Of a DNA stretch of 59,906 nt, positions 41,151 to 51,290 are shown one piece after another. The stretch covers positions 1-59,906 of the forward strand of contig JABJHA010000039.1 of assembly GCA_018662005.1 (NCBI GenBank), in the 5' to 3' direction. The notes under the pieces are model-generated. The model did no database searches. It was not told where the DNA came from and was given only the letters and a program-made list of their open reading frames with translations. Both the position numbers and the translations under genes were made by a program. This DNA comes from Rhodospirillaceae bacterium. Its GTDB lineage: Bacteria; Pseudomonadota; Alphaproteobacteria; Rhodospirillales; JABHCV01. Numbering within the stretch: the first letter of the stretch is position 1; every line of letters begins with the position of its first letter.

Positions 41151-42190
41151 TGAGTGAAGACAGATTGGTCGACACCCAATCTTCCGGCGAGGAAATAGCC
41201 GACGCGGCCATGCGTCCGCAGCAGCTAAGCGATTTTGTCGGTCAGCGTCAGGTGCGCGAAAATTTATCAGTCTTTGTGGCGGCGGCCCGCAAACGCGGCG
41301 AGGCGCTGGATCATGTTCTGTTTCACGGTCCCCCGGGCCTTGGCAAAACGACGCTGGCGCAAATTGTCGCCCGCGAACTGGGCGTCGGATTTCGCGCCAC
41401 CTCCGGCCCGGTTATCGCCAAGGCGGGAGACCTGGCGGCGATTCTGACTAACCTGCAACCCAATGATGTTTTGTTCATTGATGAAATTCACAGGCTCAGC
41501 CCGGTCGTTGAGGAAATCCTTTATCCGGCCATGGAGGACTTCCAGCTCGACCTGATCATCGGCGAGGGGCCTGCGGCGCGCTCTGTCCGTATTGATCTGC
41601 CGAAGTTCACGCTGGTCGGTGCGACAACCCGTTCGGGCCTGATCACCACACCGCTTCGCGAACGCTTCGGCATTCCCATGCGGGTGGTTTTTTATGAGCC
41701 TGAAGAACTGGAATCGATTGTTCGGCGTGGTGCTTCTTTACTGGGACTTGAGCTGACCACCGACGGTGCTATGGAAATCGCCCGCCGTTCGCGTGGCACA
41801 CCCAGGGTCGCCGGAAGGCTGCTGCGTAGGGTCCGTGATTTTGCTTCCGTCGACGGCACTGCGGAAGTGACAAAAGAAAGCGCTGATGCGGCTTTGAACC
41901 GGCTTGATGTTGATCATCGCGGTCTCGACGCCATGGACCGGCGTTATCTGACCTGCATCGCCGAAAATTATGCGGGTGGTCCGGTCGGCGTTGAAACCAT
42001 GGCCGCCGCCTTGTCTGAACAACGCGATACGATTGAAGAAGTTATCGAGCCTTACCTGATCCAGCAGGGGCTGTTGATGCGCACGCCGCGCGGTCGCACT
42101 CTGACGGCCCAGGCCTTCACCCATCTTGACCTGCCGGTACCGGCGACGGTCGGGCAGTTGGAGTTGGTGGTGGAGGCCGGAGATGAATAA
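41150..42190 (+). CDS. ruvB: Holliday junction branch migration ATPase RuvB
   Basis: The 346-residue AAA+ motor has Walker [13 protein letters not shown], Walker [10 protein letters not shown], sensor 1 GATTRSG and the arginine finger region [10 protein letters not shown], then a winged-helix end with [13 protein letters not shown]. It drives branch migration with RuvA. I use the ATG at 41150; a TTG one codon upstream is also in frame. The ybgC gene begins inside its last codons, with an 8-base overlap. Confidence 0.97.
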   Translation: MSEDRLVDTQSSGEEIADAAMRPQQLSDFVGQRQVRENLSVFVAAARKRGEALDHVLFHGPPGLGKTTLAQIVARELGVGFRATSGPVIAKAGDLAAILTNLQPNDVLFIDEIHRLSPVVEEILYPAMEDFQLDLIIGEGPAARSVRIDLPKFTLVGATTRSGLITTPLRERFGIPMRVVFYEPEELESIVRRGASLLGLELTTDGAMEIARRSRGTPRVAGRLLRRVRDFASVDGTAEVTKESADAALNRLDVDHRGLDAMDRRYLTCIAENYAGGPVGVETMAAALSEQRDTIEEVIEPYLIQQGLLMRTPRGRTLTAQAFTHLDLPVPATVGQLELVVEAGDE

Positions 42191-42599
42191 TCCACATGTT
42201 TTCCCACTCAGGGTATATTTCGAGGACACGGATGCCGGTGGCATCGTCTATTACGCCAATTATCTGAAATATGCGGAGCGCGCCCGGACCGAGATGCTGC
42301 GTACCGTCGGCATTGAAAGTTCAAAATTGATGGACGAGGACAACATCGCCCTGACCGTCAAGACGTGCTCGCTGGATTATCTGAAACCGGCTCGGCTGGA
42401 TGAGGCGCTGGAAGTTCATACCTGTATCGAAAAAGTCGGTGGCGCTTCCTTAAGTGGCGAGCAGACGATTAAACGCGGCGAGGATGATCTTGTCGTTATC
42501 CAGATCAAACTCGCCTGTATGGCGATGGACGGAAAACCGGCGCGACTGCCCGGTCCGGTACGCTCAACTCTCGATAAATTTTGTCAACAAAATGAGTAA
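42183..42599 (+). CDS. ybgC: Tol-Pal-linked acyl-CoA thioesterase YbgC
   Basis: The 138-residue hotdog thioesterase has the YbgC signature [25 protein letters not shown] (in two blocks, with the catalytic Asp) and the ending [12 protein letters not shown]. It hydrolyses short acyl-CoAs and is linked to phospholipid metabolism. The ATG at 42183 gives the normal N-terminus [16 protein letters not shown]. As the first gene of the tol-pal cluster, it is fused here to the ruv operon by an overlap with ruvB. Confidence 0.94.
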   Translation: MNNPHVFPLRVYFEDTDAGGIVYYANYLKYAERARTEMLRTVGIESSKLMDEDNIALTVKTCSLDYLKPARLDEALEVHTCIEKVGGASLSGEQTIKRGEDDLVVIQIKLACMAMDGKPARLPGPVRSTLDKFCQQNE

Positions 42600-42602
42600 A
42601 CG

Positions 42603-43346
42603 ATGGAAAACTCTGTAATTAGTGCTGTTACCCTTGGTGGCTCAGTCGGTGAGCTGGATTTCTCGATGCTGTCGCTGTTTCTGCGCGCCGACCTGATCGT
42701 CAAGTCGGTCATTATTATCCTGCTGCTGGCTTCGATCTGGTGTTGGGCGATCATTGTCGAGAAAGTCCTGGGTTTGAAAAAACTGAACGCCGGGGCGGCC
42801 AAGTTTGAACAGGCGTTCTGGTCGGGGGTGTCGCTGGATGAACTTTATAATCGTACTGGTGCCCAGCCGAAGGATCCCATGTCGGCGGTGTTCATTGCCG
42901 CCATGCGTGAATGGAACCGCGCCGTATCAAGTAGCGCGGGCGATCCAACAGCCAGTGTCAGCCTGTCCGAGCGCATTGAGCGGGTCATGCAAATCACCCT
43001 GGCCCGGGAAATGGACCGGGCCGAACGCTACATGACGTTTTTGGCGACGACCGGTTCGACGGCCCCGTTTATTGGCCTGTTCGGCACCGTCTGGGGGATC
43101 ATGAATTCTTTCCAGTCTATCGCCGTTTCAAAGAACACCTCGCTGGCGGTCGTCGCCCCCGGCATTGCTGAGGCCCTGTTCGCCACCGCCCTTGGCCTGC
43201 TGGCGGCAATCCCGGCGGTTATCGCCTACAACAAGTTGAGCCGCGATCTTGATCGTTACGCCGGACGGCTGGACAGTTTCGCCGGGGAGTTTTCGGCCAT
43301 TTTGTCGCGCCAGCTTGATGAACGGGCCAAGAAGGAAGACAACTGA
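42603..43346 (+). CDS. tolQ: Tol-Pal system protein TolQ
   Basis: The 247-residue inner-membrane protein has three membrane helices (about 28-48, 145-167 and 182-205). The conserved pore region TGSTAPFIGLFGTVWGIMNSFQSI and GIAEALFATALGLLAAIPAVIAYN is textbook TolQ/ExbB. A TolQ pentamer and two TolR form the proton-driven motor that energises TolA. There is a 3-base gap from ybgC and a 2-base gap to tolR. Confidence 0.97.
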   Translation: MENSVISAVTLGGSVGELDFSMLSLFLRADLIVKSVIIILLLASIWCWAIIVEKVLGLKKLNAGAAKFEQAFWSGVSLDELYNRTGAQPKDPMSAVFIAAMREWNRAVSSSAGDPTASVSLSERIERVMQITLAREMDRAERYMTFLATTGSTAPFIGLFGTVWGIMNSFQSIAVSKNTSLAVVAPGIAEALFATALGLLAAIPAVIAYNKLSRDLDRYAGRLDSFAGEFSAILSRQLDERAKKEDN

Positions 43347-43348
43347 CC

Positions 43349-43795
43349 ATGGCCCAAATCCTGTCCAAATCAGGCCGTGGGACTCGCATCCGCAGCCGCC
43401 CGATGAGCGAAATCAACGTCACGCCCATGGTCGACGTGATGTTGGTGCTGCTGGTTATCTTTATGGTCACCGCACCGCTATTGACCGTTGGCGTTTCTGT
43501 TGATTTGCCCAAGACCAAGGCTTCCGCCATTGCCGGGGATGACGAACCGCTGGCTGTTTCCATCGACGACAAAGGTCAGGTTTTCATTCAGGACACCCCG
43601 GTGGAACTGGCCGGGCTGGTGCCGCGCTTGCTGGCGATTACCGGTAATAATCCTGATGTCCGTATCTTCGTGCGCGGCGACAAGGCGATAAGCTATGGGC
43701 GGGTGATGGAAGTCATGGGCACGGTCAACGCCGCAGGCTTTCGTAAAGTAGCCTTGATCACCGAACGCATGAACCTGCCAAAAATTAAAAACTAA
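43349..43795 (+). CDS. tolR: Tol-Pal system protein TolR
   Basis: The 148-residue protein has one membrane helix (about 25-50) beginning INVTPMVDVMLVLLVIFMV, with the proton-carrying Asp in MVDVML, then a periplasmic ExbD/TolR domain (PVELAGLVPRL, DKAISYGRVMEVMG). It works with TolQ to transmit the proton motive force. The last base of its stop is the first base of the tolA start (TAATG). Confidence 0.96.
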   Translation: MAQILSKSGRGTRIRSRPMSEINVTPMVDVMLVLLVIFMVTAPLLTVGVSVDLPKTKASAIAGDDEPLAVSIDDKGQVFIQDTPVELAGLVPRLLAITGNNPDVRIFVRGDKAISYGRVMEVMGTVNAAGFRKVALITERMNLPKIKN

Positions 43796-44745
43796 TGGGA
43801 ATCGGTGTCGCCATATCCGTTTTTTTGCATGTGGTGATGGTTGTTGTCGCCTACGTGGGGCTGCCCAATTTGCGCCGTGACGTGATGATGGAAGCGCCGA
43901 TCATGGTCGAACTGGTCACCGTCGCCGAAATCACCAACGCCCCGCAACCGGACGTCAAACCCGAAGAAAAGAAAAAGCTGGAAGAACCCAAACCCGAACC
44001 GAAGCCCGAACCCAAGCCGGAACCGCCCAAGCCGGAAGTGAAAGCGGCCCCGCCACCACCAGCGCCCGAACCAGAACCCGCTCCCCCACCGGAGCCAGAG
44101 GAAGTCGCCATCGTTCCGCCGCCACCCGAAGCCAAGCCCAAGGCCAAGGAAAAACCCAAACCGAAGCCCGAGCCCAAACCGGTGGTCAAGGAAAAGCCGA
44201 AACCGAAACCGAAAGCGCCTACAGCCCTGGCCAAGGTCAAGCTGAAGCGCAAGCCCAAACCGCCTGACGCTTTTGCCGGGGTCTTGAAAACGCTTAAAGA
44301 CCTGAAAAGCCAGCCGGCCCCGATCCCGGAAGATAAGAAGGAAGAGGAAAAGAAAGACAGTAAAACCTCATTCGAGGATCAGATCGCCAAGGCGCTGGGA
44401 TCGAAAAAGCGTAACTTCGATCAATCACGCCCGTTGTCGATCAGTGAGATTGATCTGGTCCGACAGCAGATCGCCAAGTGCTGGAACCTGCCGGCGGGGG
44501 CCAAGGACGCCGAAAACATGGTCATCGAAATTGCCGTCGCCATGAATACCGATGGCACCGTACGCACCGCCAATATCAAAAATACCGGCTTGCAATCCGA
44601 TCCGTTCTTGCGGGCGATGGCGGAAAGTGCTTTACGTGCGGTCTTGAACAGGCGCTGCCAACCGTTCAAATTACCGCGTGATAAATATGACCGCTGGAAA
44701 ACAATGACGCTTATATTCAATCCCAAGGAGATGTTCGGATCATGA
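43795..44745 (+). CDS. tolA: Tol-Pal system protein TolA
   Basis: The 316-residue protein has an N-terminal membrane helix (about 3-22), a long Pro/Glu/Lys domain (about 55-200, repeated [10 protein letters not shown] and PPPAPEPEP) that spans the periplasm, and a C-terminal globular domain (about 220-316: [21 protein letters not shown] in part, and [11 protein letters not shown]). It links the inner-membrane TolQR motor to TolB and Pal in the outer membrane during cell constriction. The central domain is proline-rich rather than the helical Ala/Lys type of E. coli. Its stop overlaps the tolB start by 4 bases. Confidence 0.95.
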   Translation: MGIGVAISVFLHVVMVVVAYVGLPNLRRDVMMEAPIMVELVTVAEITNAPQPDVKPEEKKKLEEPKPEPKPEPKPEPPKPEVKAAPPPPAPEPEPAPPPEPEEVAIVPPPPEAKPKAKEKPKPKPEPKPVVKEKPKPKPKAPTALAKVKLKRKPKPPDAFAGVLKTLKDLKSQPAPIPEDKKEEEKKDSKTSFEDQIAKALGSKKRNFDQSRPLSISEIDLVRQQIAKCWNLPAGAKDAENMVIEIAVAMNTDGTVRTANIKNTGLQSDPFLRAMAESALRAVLNRRCQPFKLPRDKYDRWKTMTLIFNPKEMFGS

Positions 44746-46067
44746 CGACTATAGTGCGGACACTACTTGCGACAATTCTTTGCGCCGCTTTTGCCTTTCA
44801 GGCCCAGGCGGAACTGCGTATCGACATTACCCGCGGCACGGTCGAGCCGTTGCCCATCGCGGTGACAGATTTTGTTGGCGGCACGACGGTTGAGCAGGAA
44901 TACGGACGTGGCATTAGCCGCGTGATCGCAGCTGACCTTGAACGTTCGGGCCTGTTCAAGCCCTTGGACAGCCGCGCTTTTATTCAAAACAGTCAGGGCC
45001 CGGGTACCTTACCCCGCTTTGGTGACTGGCGGGTTATCAACGCCCAGGCGCTGGTTCAGGGTCGCACCCAGGTCGTTCCCGATGGCCGCCTGAAGGTTGA
45101 ATTCCGCCTGTGGGATGTCTACGCCGAACAGCAAATGGTCGGGCTCGCCTATTTTACGGTTCCCGATAACTGGCGGCGCGTCGCCCATATTGTTTCGGAT
45201 GCTATCTACAAACGGATCACCGGGGAAAGTGGCTACTTCGATACCCGTATCGTTTACATTTCGGAAACCGGTCCGCAGAATCGCCGGATCAAACGCCTGG
45301 CCATTATGGACCAGGATGGAGACAATCACCGGTTTCTGACCGATGGTGGAACACTGGTTCTGACGCCACGCTTCTCGCCGACATTGCAGGAAATTACCTA
45401 CCTGTCCTATTACGGCAACCAGCCGCGGGTTTATATTTTCAATATCGATTCCGGTCGCCAGGAAGTGCTCGGCGATTTCCCGGGCATGACCTTCGCGCCG
45501 CGTTTTTCAGCTGATGGTAACAAGGTCATCATGAGCATGGCCAAGGATGGTAATTCCGAAATCTACACCATGGACTTGAGAACCCGAACGGTTAAACGCC
45601 TGACCAACCATTCGGCTATCGATACATCGCCCAGTTATTCCCCAGACGGCAAGTACATTACCTTTAACTCCGACAGGGGGGGCTCCCAGCAGCTATACGT
45701 CATGGAAGCAAGCGGTGCCGGCGTTAAACGGATTTCACATGGCAAAGGTCGTTATGCGACGCCAGTATGGTCGCCGCGCGGCGATCTGATCGCCTTTACC
45801 AAATTTACGGGCGGCCGTTTTTTCATCGGCGTCATGCGCCCCGATGGTAAAGGCGAGCGCTTGTTGGCCGAAGATTTTCTTGTTGAGGCGCCAACATGGG
45901 CGCCCAACGGCAGGGTGCTCATGTTCTTCCGTCAGGAACGCACCAAAGAAGATGGTAGCGGCGGGAAATCCCGATTGTATTCCATAGACTTAACGGGCCA
46001 TAACGAGCGTCAGGTGATAACCCCGCTGGATGCCTCTGACCCGGCATGGTCACCCTTGATTCCTTGA
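44742..46067 (+). CDS. tolB: Tol-Pal system beta-propeller TolB
   Basis: The 441-residue periplasmic protein begins with a signal peptide (cleavage after QAQA near residue 23). The N-terminal domain has [10 protein letters not shown] and RSGLFKPLD, and the C-terminal half is a six-blade propeller of PD40-type repeats ([43 protein letters not shown]). TolB binds Pal and TolA, moving Pal along the envelope. A 183-base gap with a weak hairpin (46097-46130) separates it from pal, so pal may also have its own promoter. Confidence 0.97.
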   Translation: MTTIVRTLLATILCAAFAFQAQAELRIDITRGTVEPLPIAVTDFVGGTTVEQEYGRGISRVIAADLERSGLFKPLDSRAFIQNSQGPGTLPRFGDWRVINAQALVQGRTQVVPDGRLKVEFRLWDVYAEQQMVGLAYFTVPDNWRRVAHIVSDAIYKRITGESGYFDTRIVYISETGPQNRRIKRLAIMDQDGDNHRFLTDGGTLVLTPRFSPTLQEITYLSYYGNQPRVYIFNIDSGRQEVLGDFPGMTFAPRFSADGNKVIMSMAKDGNSEIYTMDLRTRTVKRLTNHSAIDTSPSYSPDGKYITFNSDRGGSQQLYVMEASGAGVKRISHGKGRYATPVWSPRGDLIAFTKFTGGRFFIGVMRPDGKGERLLAEDFLVEAPTWAPNGRVLMFFRQERTKEDGSGGKSRLYSIDLTGHNERQVITPLDASDPAWSPLIP

Positions 46068-46250
46068 GGCGCAACGGGTTATATTTTAGATACACACAAG
46101 GTTTTATAAAAAAAGCCTTGGATTTCGACTTTTTACTCTTTAAGACAAAGGCTTAGAGTAGTAATCAACGATATTCACACAGTTGCGCTTTGTTTTTAAG
46201 GCGATTCGTAACTGGTATTTTTATAAACGCTCCGACGAGGGAGAATTTAA

Positions 46251-46766
46251 ATGCGCTTTAACATCCTGGGCATGATTGCGGCAGTAGCCCTTGTTGCGGC
46301 TTGCGAAACCGCGCCGAAAGAAGAAGCTGCGAGCGGCGGATCGGGCGGTACAACTGCCAGTTCCAGTAGCAGCAGCGCCGCCGCCCCTGCGGCCCCCATG
46401 GGACCGAAAATGGGTAGCCAGGAAGATCTGGTTGTCAACGTCGGTGACCGCGTATTCTTTGATTTTGACAAATACAGCCTTGGCTCCGAATCACGTCGTG
46501 TACTTGAAAAGCAAGCCGTTTGGCTGAAGAAGTATCGTCTTGTTACGGTTGCCATTGAAGGTCATGCCGACGAACGCGGCACCCGCGAGTACAACCTGGC
46601 ATTGGGTGAACGCCGTGCGAACTCTGCAAAAGACTATCTGGTTGCGTTGGGCGTTGCCGCCGATCGTATCCGTACCATTTCATACGGCAAAGAGCGTCCG
46701 GTTGCCTTGGGCTCCAACGAAGCCGCCTGGGCTCAAAACCGCCGTTCGGTTACGATAATCAGGTAA
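46251..46766 (+). CDS. pal: Peptidoglycan-associated lipoprotein Pal
   Basis: The 171-residue lipoprotein has a signal peptide with the lipobox LVAAC (Cys at about residue 18), a Ser/Gly/Ala-rich linker (about 25-50) and an OmpA domain: DRVFFDFDKYSLGSESR, EGHADERGTREYNLALGERRANSA (in two blocks) and SYGKERPVALGSNE. It anchors the outer membrane to peptidoglycan. A GAGGGAG ribosome-binding site precedes the start. A strong terminator follows 46 bases after the stop, so it ends a transcription unit. Confidence 0.97.
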   Translation: MRFNILGMIAAVALVAACETAPKEEAASGGSGGTTASSSSSSAAAPAAPMGPKMGSQEDLVVNVGDRVFFDFDKYSLGSESRRVLEKQAVWLKKYRLVTVAIEGHADERGTREYNLALGERRANSAKDYLVALGVAADRIRTISYGKERPVALGSNEAAWAQNRRSVTIIR

Positions 46767-46812
46767 CCTTAAGCTAAAGCTATCTGGCTTTCGTTTGCCG
46801 GTATTTTTTGAT

Positions 46813-46846
46813 AGGGCGCTTACCGTATGGTAAGCGCCCTATTTTC
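46813..46846 (+). terminator. Rho-independent terminator after pal
   Basis: A perfect 12-bp stem (AGGGCGCTTACC at 46813-46824 with GGTAAGCGCCCT at 46829-46840), a tetraloop GTAT and then ATTTTC. Confidence 0.9.
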
Positions 46847-46901
46847 GCCTAATATGTCTTGCAAGCTGCTCAACCCTGAATAAAGCGGTCGTATATTGAA
46901 A

Positions 46902-47903
46902 ATGGAAATGTTTATTCTTATCAACAAAAGACCATCAGCACTGGCGTCTGTGGTTTTGCTGGGATTCGTATTTTGCCTCGCCTTCGCGACCCCGGTGCTC
47001 GCTCAAAGCAAAGACCTGAGCCCGATCCTGGATCGCTTGCAGCGGTTGGAACGTGATATCAGGACACTTAATATCCAGGTTGCCGGTGGCGGTACTGGCG
47101 CCGGTGGTGGCGCTGAATCCGGAACAACCGCGGCTGCTCGCATCGCTGTCAGATTATCTGAACTGGAAGATGAACTGCGCACAACCACCGGCAAGGTGGA
47201 AACCATCGCTAATCAGATTGAACAGGTGGGCCTCAGGCTTGATAAGTTGATTGCTGACCTTGATTACCGCCTTAGCGCCATTGAAGGTGGCTCAGGACAG
47301 GGAATAAACCCGCAAGTCAACGCAGCACCGTCTCCGCCGGGGGTGCAGAAAGTCGTTCCTGGCGCAAGCCAGCCCGGCGTTTTGGGAACGATCTCGCAAA
47401 GTGAAGTTCCTGCCGATTCGGGTCAGGATGAGGAGCAGCAGAGCGCTGCTCCCGCGCCTGTTAGCAGTGCTGTAACATCCAACGTGCTTCCCGAAAAAAA
47501 GAATGTCCTTCCCGAAGGCACGCCCAAGCAGCGCTATACCTTCGCATTCGGCTTGCTGCGAGAGGCTAATTATGACGAGGCCGAAGTCGCCCTGACCGAG
47601 TTCCTGAACGCCCATCCCAATGATCCGCTTGCCGGTAATGCCCGCTATTGGCTGGCCGAGAGCTACTATGTTCGCGGCCAGTATGTGCAGGCGGCGGAAG
47701 CCTTTGTCACCGGTTATCAGGCGGCTGCTACCGGACCTAAGGCCCCGGACATGTTGTTGAAGCTGGGAATGTCCATGTCCAATCTGGATAAAAAGCAGGA
47801 AGCCTGTGCGTCGTTTGGGAAATTGCTTAAGGATTTCCCGGATGCGCCGGAACGGATTGTTTCAAAAGTCACTTTTGAGAGCAAAAAAGTCGGCTGCGAA
47901 TAG
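46902..47903 (+). CDS. cpoB: Tol-Pal-associated periplasmic protein CpoB (YbgF)
   Basis: The 333-residue protein has a signal peptide (cleavage after PVLA near residue 34), a coiled-coil domain (about 42-130) and a C-terminal TPR domain (about 210-330) with RYTFAFGLLREANYDEAEVALTEFL, in two blocks, and YWLAESYYVRGQYVQAAEAF. CpoB links cell wall synthesis with Tol-dependent outer membrane constriction. The linker is Pro/Ser-rich. The start is uncertain within three codons (TTG 46896, ATG 46902, ATG 46908). It has its own upstream region behind the pal terminator. Confidence 0.92.
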   Translation: MEMFILINKRPSALASVVLLGFVFCLAFATPVLAQSKDLSPILDRLQRLERDIRTLNIQVAGGGTGAGGGAESGTTAAARIAVRLSELEDELRTTTGKVETIANQIEQVGLRLDKLIADLDYRLSAIEGGSGQGINPQVNAAPSPPGVQKVVPGASQPGVLGTISQSEVPADSGQDEEQQSAAPAPVSSAVTSNVLPEKKNVLPEGTPKQRYTFAFGLLREANYDEAEVALTEFLNAHPNDPLAGNARYWLAESYYVRGQYVQAAEAFVTGYQAAATGPKAPDMLLKLGMSMSNLDKKQEACASFGKLLKDFPDAPERIVSKVTFESKKVGCE

Positions 47904-47913
47904 GTTCCAACAG

Positions 47914-49281
47914 ATGACCGAACCGCTCAGTGATTTGGAAATGAGCAACCTGATGGCGTCGGTAGGCCCCTTCGAGGACAGTCCTCATATTGCTGTTGCG
48001 GTCTCCGGCGGTGCCGATTCCATGGCCTTGACCATACTCGCCGCAAAATGGGTTCATGACAACGGCGGCACTTTGAGCGCCTTAAGTGTTGATCACGGTT
48101 TACGGCCAGACTCTGAGACAGAAACCAGACAGGTGGCAAACTGGCTTGGCAGGCGCGGCATCAATCATCACTGCCTGAGTTGGACCGGTGCGAAACCCCA
48201 TACCGCCCTCCAGGCTCGCGCGCGCGCCGCCCGATATGATCTTTTGAATGACTGGTGCCGCCGTAATCGGGTCCTGCACTTGCTTCTTGCCCATCATCAG
48301 GAAGATCAGGCCGAAACATTCCTACTGCGCCTGGGCAGTGGTAGCGGCATGGATGGACTGGCTGCGATGGCGGCGATTGTCGAAAAACCGGCCATGCGGC
48401 TGTTGCGCCCGTTGCTGGGAATTCCCAAGGCACGGCTTCGGGCAACCCTTAAGGTGGCCTCCCAGCCGTGGCTGGAAGACCCGTCGAACGAGAACACCGC
48501 CTTTGAGCGTATCCGTATTCGCAAATCACTGCCTGATTTGATGGCTGCCGGAATGACCGTGCAAGGATTAACCGAGACAGCATCGCGGATGGCCCGGGCC
48601 CGAGTCGCCCTTGAAGCCGGGGCGTCGCATTTGCTGGCCGGAAGTTGTTCTTTGCATCCGGCGGGGTACGCCTGTGTTCGTGGGAAGGTGCTTTTTTCAG
48701 CGGCTGATGAAATTTCCCTGCGGGCGCTTTCCCGGATGCTGATGTGTGTTGGCGGCGGGCAATATGGGCCGCGACTGAGAAAACTGGAACATCTTCACGA
48801 AAAAATGAAAGCAGCCTTTAGGGATGGCCATGTCGGATGGAAAGGGGCAACTCTTTCCGGCTGCCGGGTGATGCCCTTAAAGGAAGCCGTCGGGGCAGGT
48901 GAGTTCCTGGTCTGTCGCGAGGGGCGGGCACTGCCCGATGCCCAACAGGTGATAAGACCCCTTGAAATGGATTGGGACAACCGCTTCCGGCTTCGTCTTC
49001 GGGGGTCAAAAAGTCCATTATTTCAGGACACTATGCTGCAACCACTGGGTCGCGATGGTTGGGGCAGTCTGGTAAGTCAGGCACCCGAAATGCGTTCCGT
49101 GACAATGCCTGTCCCGGCCAGGGTGACCCTGCCGGCGCTGGTTGACGGGCAGGGGGTTGTCGCCGTGCCACACCTGAACTATCAACGCGAAGGACTTTCC
49201 GAAGGGACCCCGGGTTTTAGCAAGGCGGTTTTTTACCCCCGACAAACCTTGTCAGGAACGGGCTTTCTTGTTGCGCATTGA
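47914..49281 (+). CDS. tilS: tRNA(Ile)-lysidine synthase
   Basis: The 455-residue enzyme makes lysidine at position 34 of the AUA-reading tRNA-Ile, using ATP and lysine. The PP-loop ATP-binding motif AVSGGADSMALT is at about residues 25-36, followed by LSVDHGLRPDS, ALQARARAARYDLL and LLLAHHQEDQAETFLLRL (in two parts). A C-terminal domain of lower conservation binds tRNA. The start at 47914 lies 10 bases after the cpoB stop. The order tilS-ftsH is conserved in many bacteria. Confidence 0.94.
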   Translation: MTEPLSDLEMSNLMASVGPFEDSPHIAVAVSGGADSMALTILAAKWVHDNGGTLSALSVDHGLRPDSETETRQVANWLGRRGINHHCLSWTGAKPHTALQARARAARYDLLNDWCRRNRVLHLLLAHHQEDQAETFLLRLGSGSGMDGLAAMAAIVEKPAMRLLRPLLGIPKARLRATLKVASQPWLEDPSNENTAFERIRIRKSLPDLMAAGMTVQGLTETASRMARARVALEAGASHLLAGSCSLHPAGYACVRGKVLFSAADEISLRALSRMLMCVGGGQYGPRLRKLEHLHEKMKAAFRDGHVGWKGATLSGCRVMPLKEAVGAGEFLVCREGRALPDAQQVIRPLEMDWDNRFRLRLRGSKSPLFQDTMLQPLGRDGWGSLVSQAPEMRSVTMPVPARVTLPALVDGQGVVAVPHLNYQREGLSEGTPGFSKAVFYPRQTLSGTGFLVAH

Positions 49282-49343
49282 ATTTCGATCATTATGTTAT
49301 GTCTACATATGACGTTTAAGTTTTTCACCGAGAGGAAGCGATT

Positions 49344-51278
49344 GTGAATTTTTCCAGGAATCTGGCTCTGTGGGTTGTTATTGGCCTGTTGGTGTTCGCC
49401 CTGTTCAACCTGTTTCAGGGTTCTTCGACCCAGCGTGGACCGCAGACGACTCTGGCCTTTTCTGACTTCCTCGTTTCCGTCGAAAGTGGCGAGGTCCGCG
49501 ATATTACCATCAAGGGCAATAACATCAGCGGTCATTACCGTGATGGCCGCAACTTTGGCACCTACGCACCCAACGATCCTTCCTTGATTGAAAAGCTCAA
49601 TAAAAAGGGCGTGCGCATTACCGCCCAGCCTTCCGAAGATGGATCGCCGACACTGTGGGGTATTTTGATTTCCTGGTTCCCGATGCTGCTCTTGATCGGC
49701 GTCTGGATCTTTTTCATGCGGCAAATGCAGGGCGGTACCGGCAAGGCTATGGGCTTTGGCAAGTCGAAGGCTCGATTGCTGACTGAAACCGCAGGCCGCG
49801 TCACATTTGACGATGTCGCCGGTATTGAAGAAGCTAAACAGGAAGTAGAAGAGGTCGTCGACTTTTTGAGGGATCCGCAGCGCTACCAGCGTCTGGGTGG
49901 AAAAATTCCCAAAGGCTGTCTGCTGATCGGCCCTCCGGGCACCGGTAAAACCTTGCTGGCCCGCGCTATCGCTGGCGAGGCCAATGTGCCGTTTTTCACC
50001 ATTTCGGGTTCTGACTTCGTTGAAATGTTTGTGGGCGTCGGCGCATCACGTGTGCGCGACATGTTTGAACAGGGCAAGAAGAACGCCCCCTGCATCATTT
50101 TCATCGACGAACTTGACGCCGTTGGCCGCCATCGTGGCGCTGGTCTTGGTGGTGGTAACGATGAACGCGAGCAAACGTTGAACCAGTTGCTGGTTGAAAT
50201 GGATGGTTTTGAATCCACCGAAGGCGTCATTCTTGTCGCCGCGACAAACCGCCCGGATGTTCTGGACCCTGCCTTGCTGCGCCCCGGTCGCTTTGACCGT
50301 CAGGTTACCGTGCCCAATCCGGATATCATTGGCCGCGAGAAAATTCTTAAAGTTCACATGCAGAAGGTGCCGCTGGCTCCCGATGTGGATGCCCGCGTCA
50401 TTGCCCGTGGCACACCCGGTTTTTCCGGTGCTGATCTTGCCAACCTGGTTAACGAGGCTGCTTTACATGCCGCCCGTGCATCGAAGCGGGTTGTCACCAT
50501 GGCCGAATTTGAAGCCGCCAAAGACAAGGTGATGATGGGGACCGAGCGTCGCTCCATGGTGATGAGTGCTGACGAGAAAAAACTGACGGCCTATCACGAA
50601 GCCGGACACGCCCTTGTTGGCATTCATGTGCCTAAACATGATCCGCTGCACAAGGTCACCATCATTCCACGTGGCCGTGCGTTGGGCGTTACCATGTCAC
50701 TGCCGGAGCGGGACCGTTACAGCTACTCCAAGCTGGAACTGGAATCCAAATTGGCGATGATGTTTGGTGGCCGGGTTGCCGAAGAACTGACTTTTGGTGC
50801 TGAAAATATCACCACCGGCGCCGGTAATGACATTCAACAGGCCACCGAAATGGCTCGCCGCATGGTGACCGAATACGGTTTCAGTGAAAAGCTGGGACCG
50901 CAGCGTTACAGCGAAAACGAAGAGGAAATCTTTCTTGGTCGTTCTGTAACCCAGCACAAGAATGTCTCTGATCATACGCACCAGATTATCGATTCCGAGG
51001 TCAGCCGCCTGATTGAAGAAGCCGAAATTCAGGCTCGCAAAATTCTTACCGATCATGATGATGAACTGGATATGATTGCCAAGGCATTGCTTGAATACGA
51101 AACCCTCAGCGGTGATGAGGTCAACGCGCTTTTGAAGGGTGAGAAAATCCTCCGCCCCGATGTCGATGATGAGCCGACCGATGGCGGCAAAACATCTTCG
51201 GTTCCGTCCAGTGGACCGGCGGGCAAAGACAAGCCGAAGGGCGATATTGGCGGCGTTGAACCGCAGCCCGGAAGCTGA
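49344..51278 (+). CDS. ftsH: ATP-dependent membrane zinc protease FtsH
   Basis: The 644-residue protein has two membrane helices (about 5-24 and 103-122) around a small periplasmic domain, an AAA+ domain (about 150-395: Walker A GPPGTGKT, Walker [13 protein letters not shown], second region of homology [20 protein letters not shown] in part) and a zinc protease domain with HEAGH near residue 417 and a later Asp ligand. It degrades misassembled membrane proteins and regulators. The start is GTG at 49344 after GAGGAAG. The last 40 residues are Gly/Pro/Lys-rich. folP starts 12 bases downstream. Confidence 0.97.
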   Translation: MNFSRNLALWVVIGLLVFALFNLFQGSSTQRGPQTTLAFSDFLVSVESGEVRDITIKGNNISGHYRDGRNFGTYAPNDPSLIEKLNKKGVRITAQPSEDGSPTLWGILISWFPMLLLIGVWIFFMRQMQGGTGKAMGFGKSKARLLTETAGRVTFDDVAGIEEAKQEVEEVVDFLRDPQRYQRLGGKIPKGCLLIGPPGTGKTLLARAIAGEANVPFFTISGSDFVEMFVGVGASRVRDMFEQGKKNAPCIIFIDELDAVGRHRGAGLGGGNDEREQTLNQLLVEMDGFESTEGVILVAATNRPDVLDPALLRPGRFDRQVTVPNPDIIGREKILKVHMQKVPLAPDVDARVIARGTPGFSGADLANLVNEAALHAARASKRVVTMAEFEAAKDKVMMGTERRSMVMSADEKKLTAYHEAGHALVGIHVPKHDPLHKVTIIPRGRALGVTMSLPERDRYSYSKLELESKLAMMFGGRVAEELTFGAENITTGAGNDIQQATEMARRMVTEYGFSEKLGPQRYSENEEEIFLGRSVTQHKNVSDHTHQIIDSEVSRLIEEAEIQARKILTDHDDELDMIAKALLEYETLSGDEVNALLKGEKILRPDVDDEPTDGGKTSSVPSSGPAGKDKPKGDIGGVEPQPGS

Positions 51279-51290
51279 CGCCCGGTAACC

